Of a DNA stretch of 64,000 bases, positions 35,867 through 45,984 are shown in pieces. The DNA comes from Primorskyibacter marinus. Lineage in GTDB: Bacteria > Pseudomonadota > Alphaproteobacteria > Rhodobacterales > Rhodobacteraceae. The translations under genes and the position numbers were made by a program. The notes under the pieces are model-generated. The model was not told the DNA's origin and did not search any database. It saw only the letters and a program-made list of their open reading frames with translations. Location of the stretch: positions 1 to 64,000 of the forward strand of contig NZ_QJSD01000010.1 of the NCBI RefSeq assembly GCF_003313245.1, written 5' to 3'. The first letter of the stretch is position 1, and each line of letters begins with the position of its first letter.

Positions 35867-38407
35867 TCAGAAACGTTCCAGCAAACGCTCCAGATACTCG
35901 ATCTCTGCATCCGGGCGTTCGCCATCGCCGGTGCGGCGACGGATCTCATCCAACAACTCGCGCGCACGCCGATAGACGTCTTCACCCTGCAAGATGCTGT
36001 CTTCGCTGCCAATCTGACCGTTGGTCCCGGCATTGCGCCCCAGCGGGTCCTGACGTTCACCGGGCTGCTGCCCGTCTGCCATACCTTGCTGGCCCTGATT
36101 TTGCTGCTCTTGGGCCATCGCCTCGCCAAGGTTGCGCATACCGTCGCGCAGCGCATCCATCGCTTCGGCCTGACGATCAATCGCTTCGGCAAGATCGTCG
36201 CCGCGCAGCGCCTGTTCGGCACCGTCCATCGCATCCTCGGCGCGGTCCAGCGCCTCGCGCGCGGCATCGCCGCCTTCGGTGCCCGCGCCGGGAAGGTTGC
36301 CGCGCTGACGCTCCAACTCTTGCCGCAAGGCACCCTGCCGATCGGCAAGCGACTGGCCGAGGTCATCACTGGCACCGGGCTGACCTCCCTGCCCGCGCTG
36401 CCCCTGACCCTGCTGACCCTGCTGACCCTGCTGACCCTGCTGACCCTGCTGACCAGGATTGAACTGTTCCTGAAGGTCACGAAAGGCCTGATCCGACAAT
36501 CCTTGTTGTTCGCGCAGCGTGTCGGCCAGACCTTCCATCGCCTGTTCGCCCGGCGATTGCTGACCTTCCCCGCCCTCGCCTTGGGTGACGCGCATATTCT
36601 CCATCATCTGGCGTAATTCATCCAGCGCCTGCTGGGCTTCGGCCATGCGACCCTGCTCCATCAACTCCTGAATGCGATCCATCATGCGTTGCAAATCATC
36701 CTGAGACATTTGCATGGTCTCACCCTGCTGCTGAGCAGACTGATCGCCATCCTCGCCCTGCTCTTGCGCCTGACGGCTAAGCTGGCGCATGTAGTCATCC
36801 GTGGCATCGCGCAATTCTTGCATCAGCTCCGCGATTTCCTGATCCGTGGCACCATTGCGCATCGCCTCTGACAGTCGTTCCTGCGCGCGCCGCAAACGTT
36901 CCAGCGCGTCGCCCAGGTCGCCGTCCTCCAGAATCACGGCAAGATCCCACATTGCCTGCGCGATCTCGTCGCGTTCTTCCAAAGTCAGCTGGCCAAACTG
37001 CGTAAACGTCTCCAGTCGGCGCAGAATGGTCCGAAAGCGCAGATAGGTTACCGAAGAGCGGAATACCGCCTCGGGCTGGTACGACACGGCCCGCATGATC
37101 TGCGCGACGCGCGCCGCGTTGTCCCGGCTCCACAGCAGATCGCGGCGCTGTTCGATCACCGCCGCCGCAAGCGGCTCAAAGAACCGCCGCCCCATCAGCG
37201 TGATTTCTTCGACAGCCGGTTCACTGGACTGGCCCGCAGCATCCTCGACCGTCAATGTCACCGTGACGGGCATGTTCGCCCACGGATGCTGAGAGAAATC
37301 TTCGATCAGGATTTCTTCAAACTCCGCCCGGTCGCCGGAAATCGGCATCGGCAGTTCGACCGTGATGGGATCTTGCGGCTCTGGTTCCGCCAACAAACCA
37401 TGACGACGGTCGAGCCGATCCATCGAAAGAGCAATCCGCGCCTGTCCGCGCACCACCCCGTGGTCATCTCTTGCGGAAAACGGCAGCGAAATCTCGCCGC
37501 GCGCCGAGGCTTCGACCTCGCCTTCCAGCGCAACCTGCGGCAGCTCGTCAAGGCGCATCAGCACCTCCCAGACCCGCCCGCCGGGTCCGTCAACCGACAG
37601 CGCGCCGCTTTGCGCAACCGTAAGGTCATAGGCGGTTTGCGCCTCGGCCTCCTGTTGCAACGGCACGCCAGAGATGTCCTCTGTCACCCGCAGCGCACCG
37701 ACCTCGCCGTAAAAGCGCAGCATCACCCGGCTGCCTTCCGGCACGGTCAGTTCGCCCGGTGCAATATCGTTCAGGTAGAGCGCGGGCATTCGGGTATAGA
37801 CCGGCGGTTCGACCCAACCTTCCCATGACGGTCCCGACGCCAGCGAGGTGCCGCCCGGTGTCATCGCCGTGACAGAGCCCATCTTCCAGACCGACCCGAA
37901 CAGCAGACCCACGCTCAGCACCAGCAGTGCCACATAGCGCAGCGCGAAGGGGTCCGCCTTGGAGGCCCGCAAGTCCGGTTGCACAGCGGTCGCCGTCTCA
38001 AGGCGCGCGCGCATCCGCGTCTGATGCGCGGTCCAAACCGCGCGGGACGCCGCGTCGCCCGCACCGATCGCCTGATGATCCATGGCAGTTTGGATAGGCC
38101 GCCCCGGCATCGCCGCATCCATACGAGCCATCGCGCCAATCCGCGACGGCCAACGGAACCGCCGGATGCCGATCGTCAAAGTGGCCACAGACGCCAGACC
38201 CAGCGCCGCAGCCGCGCCCCAGACCCACTCTACCGCGACGCCGTCCTGAAGCCCGAGCATCAACAAAGCTACGGCCACAAACAGCACCGACCAAAGCGGC
38301 CAGAACGCACGCACGACGGCCTCTGCCACCATGCCCAGCCGGGTCAGCAGCAGCGGTCGCCGAATATGTCTGAGGACGTCGTCTGCCTGCCTGTCGGTCG
38401 CGGCCAT
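35867..38407 (-). CDS. TIGR02302/DUF4175 family membrane protein
   Basis: An 846-residue protein. N-terminal hydrophobic helices (about 33-85 and 155-175) anchor it in the inner membrane, followed by a beta-rich periplasmic part and a long coiled, Gln/Met-rich C-terminal half (EQGRMAEAQQALDELRQMME). It contains a short QQG tandem repeat encoded by 9-bp DNA units. Function unknown; the family is widespread in alphaproteobacteria. The ATG at 38407 has AAGGAG 6 bp upstream. It is 35 bp downstream of lysA and may share its transcript. Confidence 0.85.
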   Translation of the reverse strand: MAATDRQADDVLRHIRRPLLLTRLGMVAEAVVRAFWPLWSVLFVAVALLMLGLQDGVAVEWVWGAAAALGLASVATLTIGIRRFRWPSRIGAMARMDAAMPGRPIQTAMDHQAIGAGDAASRAVWTAHQTRMRARLETATAVQPDLRASKADPFALRYVALLVLSVGLLFGSVWKMGSVTAMTPGGTSLASGPSWEGWVEPPVYTRMPALYLNDIAPGELTVPEGSRVMLRFYGEVGALRVTEDISGVPLQQEAEAQTAYDLTVAQSGALSVDGPGGRVWEVLMRLDELPQVALEGEVEASARGEISLPFSARDDHGVVRGQARIALSMDRLDRRHGLLAEPEPQDPITVELPMPISGDRAEFEEILIEDFSQHPWANMPVTVTLTVEDAAGQSSEPAVEEITLMGRRFFEPLAAAVIEQRRDLLWSRDNAARVAQIMRAVSYQPEAVFRSSVTYLRFRTILRRLETFTQFGQLTLEERDEIAQAMWDLAVILEDGDLGDALERLRRAQERLSEAMRNGATDQEIAELMQELRDATDDYMRQLSRQAQEQGEDGDQSAQQQGETMQMSQDDLQRMMDRIQELMEQGRMAEAQQALDELRQMMENMRVTQGEGGEGQQSPGEQAMEGLADTLREQQGLSDQAFRDLQEQFNPGQQGQQGQQGQQGQQGQGQRGQGGQPGASDDLGQSLADRQGALRQELERQRGNLPGAGTEGGDAAREALDRAEDAMDGAEQALRGDDLAEAIDRQAEAMDALRDGMRNLGEAMAQEQQNQGQQGMADGQQPGERQDPLGRNAGTNGQIGSEDSILQGEDVYRRARELLDEIRRRTGDGERPDAEIEYLERLLERF
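36404..36454. repeat. 9-bp tandem repeat (CTGACCCTG)n
   Basis: Five perfect copies of CTGACCCTG (36404-36448) plus a partial sixth, inside the TIGR02302 gene. On the coding strand each unit encodes Gln-Gly-Gln or the shifted QQG. The period is a multiple of three, so slippage would change length without a frameshift. Confidence 0.9.
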
Positions 38408-38442
38408 GCGCACTCCTTTTCAGGGCTGTACGCCGGGACGCG

Positions 38443-39708
38443 TCACAACCATGCGGGAATGGTATCTCGATTTATGATTTCGTCAAAGGTCGGCCGCGCC
38501 CGAATGACGGCGAATTGATCGCCATGCACCAACACTTCGGGGATCAGCGGCCGGGTGTTGTATTCACTCGCCATCACCGCGCCATACGCCCCGGCCGACC
38601 GGAACGCCAACAGGTCGCCCGCAACCACCGGCGGCATCTGGCGCGCCTTGGCGAAGGTGTCACCGGTCTCACAGACCGGTCCAACCACATCATATGGCTG
38701 CTGCTCAGCCGCTGCGGCAGGCTCCACCACCGGAACGATATCGTGATAGGCGTCATACATCGCGGGACGAATAAGATCGTTCATCGCCGCATCGAGGATC
38801 AGGAAATCTCGCCCCTCGCCGGATTTCACATAAATCACCCGACTGACAAGAATACCGGCATTGCCAGCGATGAGACGCCCCGGTTCAATCTCTATCTCAC
38901 AGCCCAGATGGCCAACAGTGCGCTTGATCAAAGCACCATAATCCGTGGGCAAGGGCGGTGCCTCGTTCGAACGTGAATAGGGAATGCCCAAGCCCCCCCC
39001 CAGATCCAGACGCGTAATCCTGTGCCCATCTGCGCGCAGCACCTCCGTCAGATCCGCAACTTTCTTGTAGGCCGCCTCGAAAGGCTCCAACTGCGTCAAC
39101 TGGCTGCCGATGTGAACGTCGATGCCCACGACTTCCAGCCCCGGCAAACACGCGGCCTGCGCATAAACCTCGCGGGCCCGCGCAATTGGTATCCCGAACT
39201 TGTTCTCGGACTTGCCGGTCGCGATCTTGGCATGCGTTTTTGCGTCGACATCCGGATTGACGCGCAACGCAATCGGCGCCACCACGCCCATCGACGTGGC
39301 CACGGCAGAAATCGCCTCCATTTCCGGCTCGCTCTCGACGTTGAATTGACGAATACCGCCTGCAAGCGCCATGCGGATCTCCGCCAGCGTCTTGCCAACA
39401 CCGGAAAAGACGATGCGCTCCGCAGGCACACCCGCCGCCTTGGCACGCGCATATTCCCCGCCCGAGACCACATCCATGCCAGCGCCAGCTTCGGCAAGCG
39501 TCCGCAGAATCGCCTGATTGGAATTTGCCTTCATCGCATAGCAGACCAGATGCGGAAGACCGTCCAGCGCTTCGTCGAACAGGCGATAATGTCGCAACAA
39601 CGTGGCTGTCGAATACAGATAGAACGGCGTTTCCACAGCAGCGGCAATTTCCGCCACTGCTATATCCTCGGCAAAAAGCGCCCCGTCACGATAAAGAAAA
39701 TGGTCCAT
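38443..39708 (-). CDS. lysA: Diaminopimelate decarboxylase
   Basis: Last step of lysine synthesis: meso-diaminopimelate to lysine. 421 residues of fold-type III PLP enzyme. PLP lysine in CYAMKANSN (about 57-65), GGGLGIPYS, the EPGRLIAGNAG phosphate segment and the CETGDTFAK active-site Cys of the second subunit are all visible. The ATG at 39708 begins the conserved MDHFLYRDG; upstream open frame is non-coding. A terminator lies upstream at 39853-39875, so it likely has its own promoter. Confidence 0.96.
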   Translation of the reverse strand: MDHFLYRDGALFAEDIAVAEIAAAVETPFYLYSTATLLRHYRLFDEALDGLPHLVCYAMKANSNQAILRTLAEAGAGMDVVSGGEYARAKAAGVPAERIVFSGVGKTLAEIRMALAGGIRQFNVESEPEMEAISAVATSMGVVAPIALRVNPDVDAKTHAKIATGKSENKFGIPIARAREVYAQAACLPGLEVVGIDVHIGSQLTQLEPFEAAYKKVADLTEVLRADGHRITRLDLGGGLGIPYSRSNEAPPLPTDYGALIKRTVGHLGCEIEIEPGRLIAGNAGILVSRVIYVKSGEGRDFLILDAAMNDLIRPAMYDAYHDIVPVVEPAAAAEQQPYDVVGPVCETGDTFAKARQMPPVVAGDLLAFRSAGAYGAVMASEYNTRPLIPEVLVHGDQFAVIRARPTFDEIINRDTIPAWL

Positions 39709-39774
39709 AAAAGCCCCCGAAACTGCTGCTCGTCGCCATAGCCCGCAAGCCGCGCCAAAACCAGCCCTGAAGCT

Positions 39775-39834
39775 TCTTCTTGGTTCAAATACTCTCGGGG
39801 GAGGCGCGCCAAGCGCCGGGGGCAGACTGCCCCC
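39775..39834. repeat. REP-like GC palindromes upstream of lysA
   Basis: TTCTTGGTTCAAATACTC is followed by GGCGC-GCCAA-GCGCC (39803-39817) and GGGGGCAG-A-CTGCCCCC (39818-39834), two back-to-back perfect hairpins. I recall this combination from intergenic regions of Rhodobacteraceae; it is not coding. Confidence 0.45.
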
Positions 39835-39852
39835 AACTGCGTGTACGCAAAT

Positions 39853-39875
39853 AAAAAAGCGTGCGCAGCGCGCAC
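39853..39875 (-). terminator. Terminator of the argH operon
   Basis: On the minus strand GTGCGC-gct-GCGCAC is followed after GC by six T residues (39858-39853), 47 bp past the small lipoprotein gene. It separates argH and the lipoprotein from lysA. Confidence 0.75.
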
Positions 39876-39921
39876 TCCGCCAGATCAAACCCGAGCAGCG
39901 ATCCGCACCGGCGTCCGGAGT

Positions 39922-40092
39922 CTAAAGCCCGACCAACACGCTGACCGGACCGCTCTTCACACCAACAGCAGTCGATGTCCGCACGCCACCCGTACCTGCC
40001 GATATCGTCGTGGACAATGACGGGCGGATCGGGTCGCCATCGGCACCACAGCCCACCAACAAGATCAACGCCAGAACGCCAACAGCCTTCAT
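39922..40092 (-). CDS. Small lipoprotein, LptM-like
   Basis: A 56-residue protein, [20 protein letters not shown] at its start, with lipobox LVGC (Cys15) and a short Ser/Thr/Gly tail. Its ATG overlaps the argH stop (ATGA), with the argH-terminal GGAGG as ribosome site. Size, lipobox followed by Gly and position between argH and lysA match the LptM/YifL-type lipoproteins; E. coli LptM sits near dapF and helps mature the LPS transporter LptD. The similarity is short, so the functional call is inference. Confidence 0.75.
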   Translation of the reverse strand: MKAVGVLALILLVGCGADGDPIRPSLSTTISAGTGGVRTSTAVGVKSGPVSVLVGL

Positions 40093-41480
40093 CCAAGGAC
40101 CTCCTTCCAGCGGGCGGCCTGCTCACGCACCCGAACCGGTGCCGTGCCGCCATAGCTGATCCGTGAGGCGACCGAATTATGTACCCCAAGCACATCATAG
40201 ACGGCTTGGGTGATCCCGTCATGCACGCTCTGCATCTCGTCCAGCGACAGGTCCGGCAGGTCGCATTCCCTGGCCTCCGCCTTCGCCACGAGACTGCCGG
40301 TGACGTGATGGGCATCGCGGAACGGCAGGCCCAGCTCCCGCACCAGCCAATCGGCCAGATCCGTCGCGGTCGAGAACCCAGCCCCGGCCGCCGCTTCCAA
40401 CGCCTCGCGATTGGCAGTCATGTCGCGCACCATGCCCTCCATCGCGGCCAGCGCCAGCATCCAGTTATCGGCGGCATCAAAGACCTGTTCCTTGTCTTCC
40501 TGCATGTCCTTGGAATAGGCCAAGGGCAGCCCTTTCATCACCATCATCAGGGCCGTCTGCGCACCAAATATCCGGCCCACCTTGGCGCGGATCAGCTCCG
40601 CCGCGTCCGGATTCTTCTTTTGCGGCATGATCGACGACCCGGTCGAAAACCGGTCCGACAGCACCACAAACCGGAACTGCGCCGAGGACCAGATCACCAG
40701 CTCTTCGGCAAAGCGGCTGAGATGCATGGCGCAAATGCTCGCCGCGCCCAAAAATTCCAGCGCGAAATCCCGGTCGCTGACAGCATCCAGAGAATTGGCG
40801 CTTGGTCTGTCGAAACCCAGTGCCTCGGCGGTCATGTGGCGATCAATCGCAAAGCCGGTGCCCGCCAGTGCCGCCGCCCCCAAAGGCGATTCGTTCATCC
40901 GCGCCCGTGCGTCCCGGACCCGCGACAGATCGCGCGCAAACATCTCGACATAGGCCATCATGTGATGCCCCCATGTCACGGGCTGCGCTGTTTGCAGATG
41001 TGTAAAGCCCGGCATGACCCAATCCGCGCCCACCTCTGCCTGCGCCACCAGCGCCTTCATAAGCGCCAGTAGACCTGTCTCTGCCGCGTCCAACTGGTCA
41101 CGCACCCACAATTTGAAATCCGTGGCAACCTGATCGTTGCGCGAGCGGCCAGTGTGCAGGCGTCCCGCGGGCTCTCCGATAATCTCCTTCAGCCGCGCCT
41201 CCACATTCATGTGAATGTCTTCCAGCGCGGTGGAGAAGGCAAAGGTTCCGCCTTCGATCTCTGACAAGACCGTGAGCAGGCCTTCCCGAATGGCCTCGAC
41301 ATCTTTAGGGTCCAGAATGCCCGTAGCGCCAAGCATGGCGGCATGGGCCCTTGATCCGGCAATGTCTTGCGCCGCCATCCGCTTGTCGAACCCGATCGAG
41401 GCGTTTATTGCCTCCATGATCGCGTCCGGCCCAGCGGCAAAGCGGCCGCCCCACATTTGGTTCGAGGATTGGTCTGCCAT
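40089..41480 (-). CDS. argH: Argininosuccinate lyase
   Basis: Splits argininosuccinate into arginine and fumarate. 463 residues with the fumarase-superfamily signature [12 protein letters not shown] carrying the catalytic Ser, the [12 protein letters not shown] block and the [13 protein letters not shown] catalytic-His segment. The ATG at 41480 has AAGGGGG upstream. Only 22 bp separate it from the divergent thioredoxin gene, so promoters must overlap coding DNA. The downstream lipoprotein overlaps by 4 bp. Confidence 0.97.
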   Translation of the reverse strand: MADQSSNQMWGGRFAAGPDAIMEAINASIGFDKRMAAQDIAGSRAHAAMLGATGILDPKDVEAIREGLLTVLSEIEGGTFAFSTALEDIHMNVEARLKEIIGEPAGRLHTGRSRNDQVATDFKLWVRDQLDAAETGLLALMKALVAQAEVGADWVMPGFTHLQTAQPVTWGHHMMAYVEMFARDLSRVRDARARMNESPLGAAALAGTGFAIDRHMTAEALGFDRPSANSLDAVSDRDFALEFLGAASICAMHLSRFAEELVIWSSAQFRFVVLSDRFSTGSSIMPQKKNPDAAELIRAKVGRIFGAQTALMMVMKGLPLAYSKDMQEDKEQVFDAADNWMLALAAMEGMVRDMTANREALEAAAGAGFSTATDLADWLVRELGLPFRDAHHVTGSLVAKAEARECDLPDLSLDEMQSVHDGITQAVYDVLGVHNSVASRISYGGTAPVRVREQAARWKEVLG

Positions 41481-41502
41481 GTCGTGCCCCCTTGGAGGAA
41501 AA

Positions 41503-42069
41503 ATGCGCCTGTTCCGTTCCGCTCTCCTTTATCTAGCCCTTGGTCTGGGTGCAAATGCTGCGCTCGCGTCCGATCTGTCCGCCATCGATGCCCTGCGCGA
41601 AGGCGACATGAAAAAACTGGTCTTCACCGACGCCAAGCCGGTCAGCGCAAATGCGTTTCAGACCGTGGACGGTGCCGAGATGACGCTGTCGGACTATCAG
41701 GGCAAATGGGTGCTGGTGAACTTCTGGGCGACATGGTGTGCGCCCTGCCGCGAGGAAATGCCGATGCTGTCGGCCTTGCAGGAGGAATTTGGAGGCGACG
41801 CATTCGAGGTCGTCACCATTGCCACCGGCCGCAACCCGCCCCCGGCCATGAAGACGTTCTTCAAAGAGATCGGCGTGAGCAATCTGCCCCTGCACCGCGA
41901 CCCCAAACAGGCGGTGGCGCGTGAGATGGCGGTTCTCGGGCTGCCGATCACCGTACTGATGAACCCTGAAGGTCAGGAAGTTGCACGGCTGCAAGGCGAT
42001 GCCGACTGGGCGTCAGACAGTGCAAAGGCCATCATCAAGACGCTGATCTCGGACGAGACGGACAGCTAG
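41503..42069 (+). CDS. TlpA-like thiol:disulfide interchange protein
   Basis: A 188-residue periplasmic thioredoxin. Signal peptide at 1-22 ([16 protein letters not shown]), then the redox motif WCAPC (Cys79, Cys82) in [15 protein letters not shown] and the cis-Pro in [12 protein letters not shown]. TlpA proteins reduce disulfides, for example in cytochrome c or oxidase maturation. GGAGG precedes the ATG. Its position opposite argH is common in Rhodobacteraceae, but partners cannot be read here. Confidence 0.9.
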   Translation: MRLFRSALLYLALGLGANAALASDLSAIDALREGDMKKLVFTDAKPVSANAFQTVDGAEMTLSDYQGKWVLVNFWATWCAPCREEMPMLSALQEEFGGDAFEVVTIATGRNPPPAMKTFFKEIGVSNLPLHRDPKQAVAREMAVLGLPITVLMNPEGQEVARLQGDADWASDSAKAIIKTLISDETDS

Positions 42070-42223
42070 GCGGGGGCTGACAGCGCGCGGCTCCGGCCCT
42101 TGCGATGCAATGCCCCGGCATTGGATCGCAAGCCGACCAATGCGGTCCACGCGTCGCTCGGGCCAGTGATGATCCGGACCAATGATGATCTTCGCTGTCG
42201 GTTAGCGCCATTCTACCAGAACG

Positions 42224-43078
42224 TTACCGGCAATAGGCCCCGCTGCGATACCGTGCCGTGTCAAAATGGAAATGGTCGCGGTGATACCCGTCGGACCCCG
42301 GCCCAAGCACCGTTCCGAACGGCCCGCAAGCGGCAATGCGCATCTTTCGCAAGGCATTGCCATAGCTTCTTGACCCCCAGCCACGCAGGACCGTGATCTG
42401 CGTGCCATCCTTCAAACGAAGGCCCGATATGTCGATGGCCCGGCCCTTGCCATGCTCGCTGACCTTGGCACCGGGCTGATTGTTGCGCGTCCGGCAAGCG
42501 TAATGTGCAGCCACCCGTAACTGCGCCACACCGCCGCCGCGCGTCCCGATTGCGGGTTTCACACCGCGCTCCACCCAGGTTTTCAACGCCTTTGCGGTGG
42601 TGCAGTCGATGACCGCCTGCTGGCTGAGCGCGATCCCAGAGACCGACCGCAGCCGCACCGCATCCTTGATCCCACAGGCGTTGATCCGTCCCGGCACATA
42701 GCCGATCGCCTCGCCCTGCAAGGCCAGATCGCCACAGACCGCCCCGCGTTTCTGCGCCCTTCGCTTGGCCATCACCTGCTCCACAATGGCGCGTGGGCGC
42801 AACATTGGCCGCAGGGACCGCCGCATGCCAGAGGTGGACAGCACAACCATCGTCCCGTCAGCATCCAATGCCAGCAGATCGGTGGTTTCGACAAATGCGT
42901 TGGGGCTGGGCTTCATCGGCCGCGCCATGGGTCGCAGCAGCGCCAATCTGTCGGCACGCTCCGCCATGGCTACCAGCGCGGCGTCCTGCCGAGCCATCGG
43001 GCGGGTCTTGCCATCCGGTGCTTCTGCCGCGACCATGCCCGCCAGAAACACCAGTGCCAAACCCGCCAATACTCGCAT
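42224..43078 (-). CDS. Extensin-like family protein
   Basis: A 284-residue exported protein: signal peptide [20 protein letters not shown], then a C-terminal extensin-like domain with CGIKDAVRLRSV, ALKTWVE, RTRNNQPGAKVSEHGKGRAIDISG and YHRDHFHFD. The His/Asp pattern (SEHGKGRAID..HRDHFHFD) resembles zinc D,D-peptidases (VanY/MepA), so a cell-wall role is plausible. The ATG overlaps the tyrA stop by one base (TGATG), indicating coupling. Confidence 0.85.
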   Translation of the reverse strand: MRVLAGLALVFLAGMVAAEAPDGKTRPMARQDAALVAMAERADRLALLRPMARPMKPSPNAFVETTDLLALDADGTMVVLSTSGMRRSLRPMLRPRAIVEQVMAKRRAQKRGAVCGDLALQGEAIGYVPGRINACGIKDAVRLRSVSGIALSQQAVIDCTTAKALKTWVERGVKPAIGTRGGGVAQLRVAAHYACRTRNNQPGAKVSEHGKGRAIDISGLRLKDGTQITVLRGWGSRSYGNALRKMRIAACGPFGTVLGPGSDGYHRDHFHFDTARYRSGAYCR

Positions 43079-43998
43079 CAATGCTTTGCCTTCGTTCGTC
43101 CAAAATCGGGGGCGTCAGTATCCTGCCCGGCCTCGATGATACCACGGCGGATTGCGCGGGTTCGAGTGAAATAGTCGAAAAGCTCGTCCCCATCGCCCGT
43201 TCGGATTGCGCGTTGCAGCGCAAACAGTTCTTCGGTGAAGCGCCCGAGAATCTCCAGCGTGGCCTGTTTGTTATTCAGGAACACGTCGCGCCACATCGTC
43301 GGGTCACTCGCCGCGATGCGGGTGAAGTCCCTGAAACCAGCGGCAGAATACTTGATAACTTCGGAATCTGTCACGCGTCCAAGATCATCGGCCACGCCAA
43401 CCATCGTATAGGCAATCAGGTGCGGCGTGTGGCTGGTGACGGCCAGCACGAGGTCATGGTGCGCGGGGTCCATCTCTTCGACATTGGCACCAAGCCCCTC
43501 CCAGAATCGGCGAAGTTTCGCCACCGCGTCCGGATCCGTGCCTTCGGGTGGCACCAACAGGCACCAGCGATTGTCGAAAAGCGTGGCAAAGCCTGATTCG
43601 GGGCCGGAATGTTCGGTGCCCGCCAAAGGATGACCCGGGACGAAATGCACATTTTTGGGTAGATGCGGGGCAACAGCCTGAACCACCGCGCCTTTGACGG
43701 AACCGACATCGCTGACCGTGCAGCCGGGTTTCAGATGCGGTGCGATTTCTTGCGCAACTGTGCCCATGGCCCCCACCGGCACGCATAGCACAACCAGATC
43801 GGCGTCTTTGACCGCTTCGACCACGTTGTCATTGACCACGTCGCACAACCCGATCCGACGTGCGGTATCGCGCGTGGCCTCGCTGCGCGCATAGCCCGAG
43901 ACATTGCCCGCTAAACCGCCGCGCTTGCTGGCCCAGAACATCGATGATGCGATCAGACCCAGGCCGATCAGGGCAACCTTTTCGTAGATTACACTCAT
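43078..43998 (-). CDS. tyrA: Prephenate/arogenate dehydrogenase
   Basis: Oxidative decarboxylation of prephenate or arogenate on the way to tyrosine. 306 residues: NAD-binding [11 protein letters not shown] (7-17), [33 protein letters not shown] with the catalytic His, and a helical dimerisation domain. The ATG at 43998 overlaps the hisC stop (ATGA). Pairing with HisC, which can transaminate aromatic acids, suits aromatic amino acid synthesis. Confidence 0.94.
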   Translation of the reverse strand: MSVIYEKVALIGLGLIASSMFWASKRGGLAGNVSGYARSEATRDTARRIGLCDVVNDNVVEAVKDADLVVLCVPVGAMGTVAQEIAPHLKPGCTVSDVGSVKGAVVQAVAPHLPKNVHFVPGHPLAGTEHSGPESGFATLFDNRWCLLVPPEGTDPDAVAKLRRFWEGLGANVEEMDPAHHDLVLAVTSHTPHLIAYTMVGVADDLGRVTDSEVIKYSAAGFRDFTRIAASDPTMWRDVFLNNKQATLEILGRFTEELFALQRAIRTGDGDELFDYFTRTRAIRRGIIEAGQDTDAPDFGRTKAKH

Positions 43999-45080
43999 AC
44001 GACGACCGCCTTGAATTGACTGATGGCATGCACAACCCTGCGACATGCGCTTTCATCGCCGACTGTGATCCGCAACGCCTCAGGTAACTTATAGCCGCCC
44101 ACGCGACGGACGATCAGGCCCTGGGTCTTGAGATGCGCCTCACAGGCATCCGCATCGGCCGCAGAACCGAACCGTGCCAGCACGAAATTGGCATGGCTGT
44201 CATCCACGCCAACACCCAACTCGCGCAACGCCTCGGTCAACCAGAGGCGCATTCTGGCATTTTCGGACAGGCATTTTTCGGTGTAGCTGCGATCCCCCAG
44301 CGCCGCCTCGGCCGCGTCCAGCGCAGTCGAGGACAGGTTGAACGGCCCCCGCACCCGGTTCAGCACGTCGATCACATCCTGACAGGCATAGCCCCAACCG
44401 ACGCGCAACCCGCCCAGCCCGTAAAGCTTTGAGAAGGTGCGCGTCATCACGATATTGTCGTGTTTTTCAACCAGACCGGCACCGCCATCATAGCCCGGTT
44501 CGAACTCTGCATAGGCACCATCCAGCACCAGCAGACACTGCTCTGGCAGAGCTTCGGCCAGACGTTCCACTTTGTCCAAGGCAATAAAGGTGCCGGTCGG
44601 GTTCGCCGGGTTGGCGATAAACACCAGCCGCGTTTGATCCGTACAGGCCGCAAGAATGGCATCCACATCGACAGTGCGATTGTGCTCTGCCACCTCCACC
44701 GGCGTTGCCCCTGCGGCCAGCGCGCTGATGCGGTACATGGCAAAACCGTGCTGTGTGTGGATCACCTCGTCGCCGGGACCGGCATAGGCCTGGCAGAGAA
44801 AAGTGATGATCTCGTCCGAGCCGACACCGCAGATGATCCGAGCAACATCCAATCCGTGTGCGTCGGCAATGGCGTTTCGCAGGCTCGCATGGTCCGTGGA
44901 CGGATACCGATGCAGATTGCGCGCACTCCGCTCTACCGCAGCGATGGCCGCGGGGCTTGGGCCGAACGGATTCTCGTTCGACGACAGTTTCACCACATCC
45001 GAAACACCCTCAATATGGCTCGCCCCGCCCACATAAAGAGCGATATCCATGATTCCGGGTTGCGGTTTCATCCTTGCCAT
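43995..45080 (-). CDS. hisC: Histidinol-phosphate / aromatic aminotransferase
   Basis: Fold-type I PLP aminotransferase of 361 residues; PLP lysine in [28 protein letters not shown] substrate loop and ANPANPTGT. The usual reaction is imidazole-acetol phosphate to histidinol phosphate; beside tyrA it may also act on prephenate or aromatic keto acids. AGGAGG precedes the ATG. It leads the hisC-tyrA-extensin operon. Confidence 0.93.
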   Translation of the reverse strand: MARMKPQPGIMDIALYVGGASHIEGVSDVVKLSSNENPFGPSPAAIAAVERSARNLHRYPSTDHASLRNAIADAHGLDVARIICGVGSDEIITFLCQAYAGPGDEVIHTQHGFAMYRISALAAGATPVEVAEHNRTVDVDAILAACTDQTRLVFIANPANPTGTFIALDKVERLAEALPEQCLLVLDGAYAEFEPGYDGGAGLVEKHDNIVMTRTFSKLYGLGGLRVGWGYACQDVIDVLNRVRGPFNLSSTALDAAEAALGDRSYTEKCLSENARMRLWLTEALRELGVGVDDSHANFVLARFGSAADADACEAHLKTQGLIVRRVGGYKLPEALRITVGDESACRRVVHAISQFKAVVV

Positions 45081-45185
45081 TGTGCAGCCTCCTGTTGCGC
45101 GTCTCTTTAGCGGGGCTTTTCGTCAGAGACCAGTGGCAAGGACCGAGGCAGCGTGGGCACCCGGCCGTCGAAAGGATCGCATACG

Positions 45186-45215
45186 AAAAAGGGCCGCGCC
45201 AATGCGCGACCCTTT
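45186..45215 (-). terminator. Terminator of rpsD
   Basis: On the minus strand AAAGGGTCGCGC-attg-GCGCGGCCCTTT, a 12-bp stem with one mismatch, runs straight into a T5 tract (45190-45186), 25 bp past the rpsD stop. Confidence 0.85.
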
Positions 45216-45239
45216 GATGACTTCGGATCTGCCCGAACC

Positions 45240-45860
45240 TTAGTTCTGGGCGTAGAATTCGATAACCAGATTCGGTTCCATCACGACGGGATAAGGCACA
45301 TCGCCCAGGCCCGGCGTCCGAACGAATGTCGCGGACAGCTTGGAGTGATCGACTTCCATGTAATCCGGCACGTCGCGCTCGGACAACTGGGTCGCTTCCA
45401 GAATGGTGGCCAACTGCTTGGACTTCTCGCGAACCTCGATAACGTCACCCTCTTTCACACGGTAAGAGGGGATGTTGACGCGTTTGCCGTTCACCAAGAC
45501 GTGGCCGTGGTTCACGAATTGACGCGCTGCGAACACGGTCGGCACAAACTTGGCACGGTAGATGACGGCGTCCAGACGACGCTCCAGCAGACCGACCAAC
45601 AGTTCGCCAGTATCGCCGCGCAGGCGTTCTGCTTCACGGAAAATACGACGGAATTGCTTTTCGGTCAGATCGCCGTAGTAGCCTTTCAGCTTCTGCTTGG
45701 CGCGCAACTGAAGACCGAAGTCGGATATCTTGCCCTTGCGGCGCTGACCGTGCTGGCCGGGACCGTATTCACGACGGTTGACCGGGGATTTCGGACGACC
45801 CCAGATGTTTTCGCCCATCCGGCGGTCGAGTTTGTATTTGGCAGACGTGCGTTTGGTCAC
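45240..45860 (-). CDS. rpsD: 30S ribosomal protein S4
   Basis: Primary 16S rRNA-binding protein that nucleates assembly of the small subunit. 206 residues; the S4 RNA-binding domain is at about 95-155 ([40 protein letters not shown]). Start is GTG with AAGGAG 8 bp upstream, which is notable for a ribosomal gene. It is monocistronic here, with its own promoter and terminator, unlike E. coli where it lies in the alpha operon. Confidence 0.97.
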   Translation of the reverse strand: MTKRTSAKYKLDRRMGENIWGRPKSPVNRREYGPGQHGQRRKGKISDFGLQLRAKQKLKGYYGDLTEKQFRRIFREAERLRGDTGELLVGLLERRLDAVIYRAKFVPTVFAARQFVNHGHVLVNGKRVNIPSYRVKEGDVIEVREKSKQLATILEATQLSERDVPDYMEVDHSKLSATFVRTPGLGDVPYPVVMEPNLVIEFYAQN

Positions 45861-45881
45861 GGCTGATCTCCTTCTTTTGGC

Positions 45882-45897
45882 GCTGCCAAGTGGCAGC
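45882..45897 (-). promoter_or_regulatory. Leader hairpin in rpsD 5' UTR
   Basis: GCTGCC-ACTT-GGCAGC, a perfect 6-bp stem-loop, ends about 10 bp before the rpsD Shine-Dalgarno sequence. S4 represses its own mRNA in E. coli and B. subtilis through leader structures; this small hairpin may take part, but there is no direct similarity. Confidence 0.4.
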
Positions 45898-45984
45898 TAT
45901 GAAGGGCGTTGTCCTCTGCGCCGGTTCTGATCCGACACTGACAGGAGTCCCCTTGCGGGGTCCACCAACACCAATGAAGCCGCG

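Noticed and set aside
36404-36454. Tandem repeat as a CRISPR array
   Set aside because: Units are 9 bp with no spacers and sit inside a coding gene.
42201-42210. GTTAGCGCCA as another CceR-like box
   Set aside because: It keeps only half the palindrome and lies between two gene ends, where no promoter is expected.
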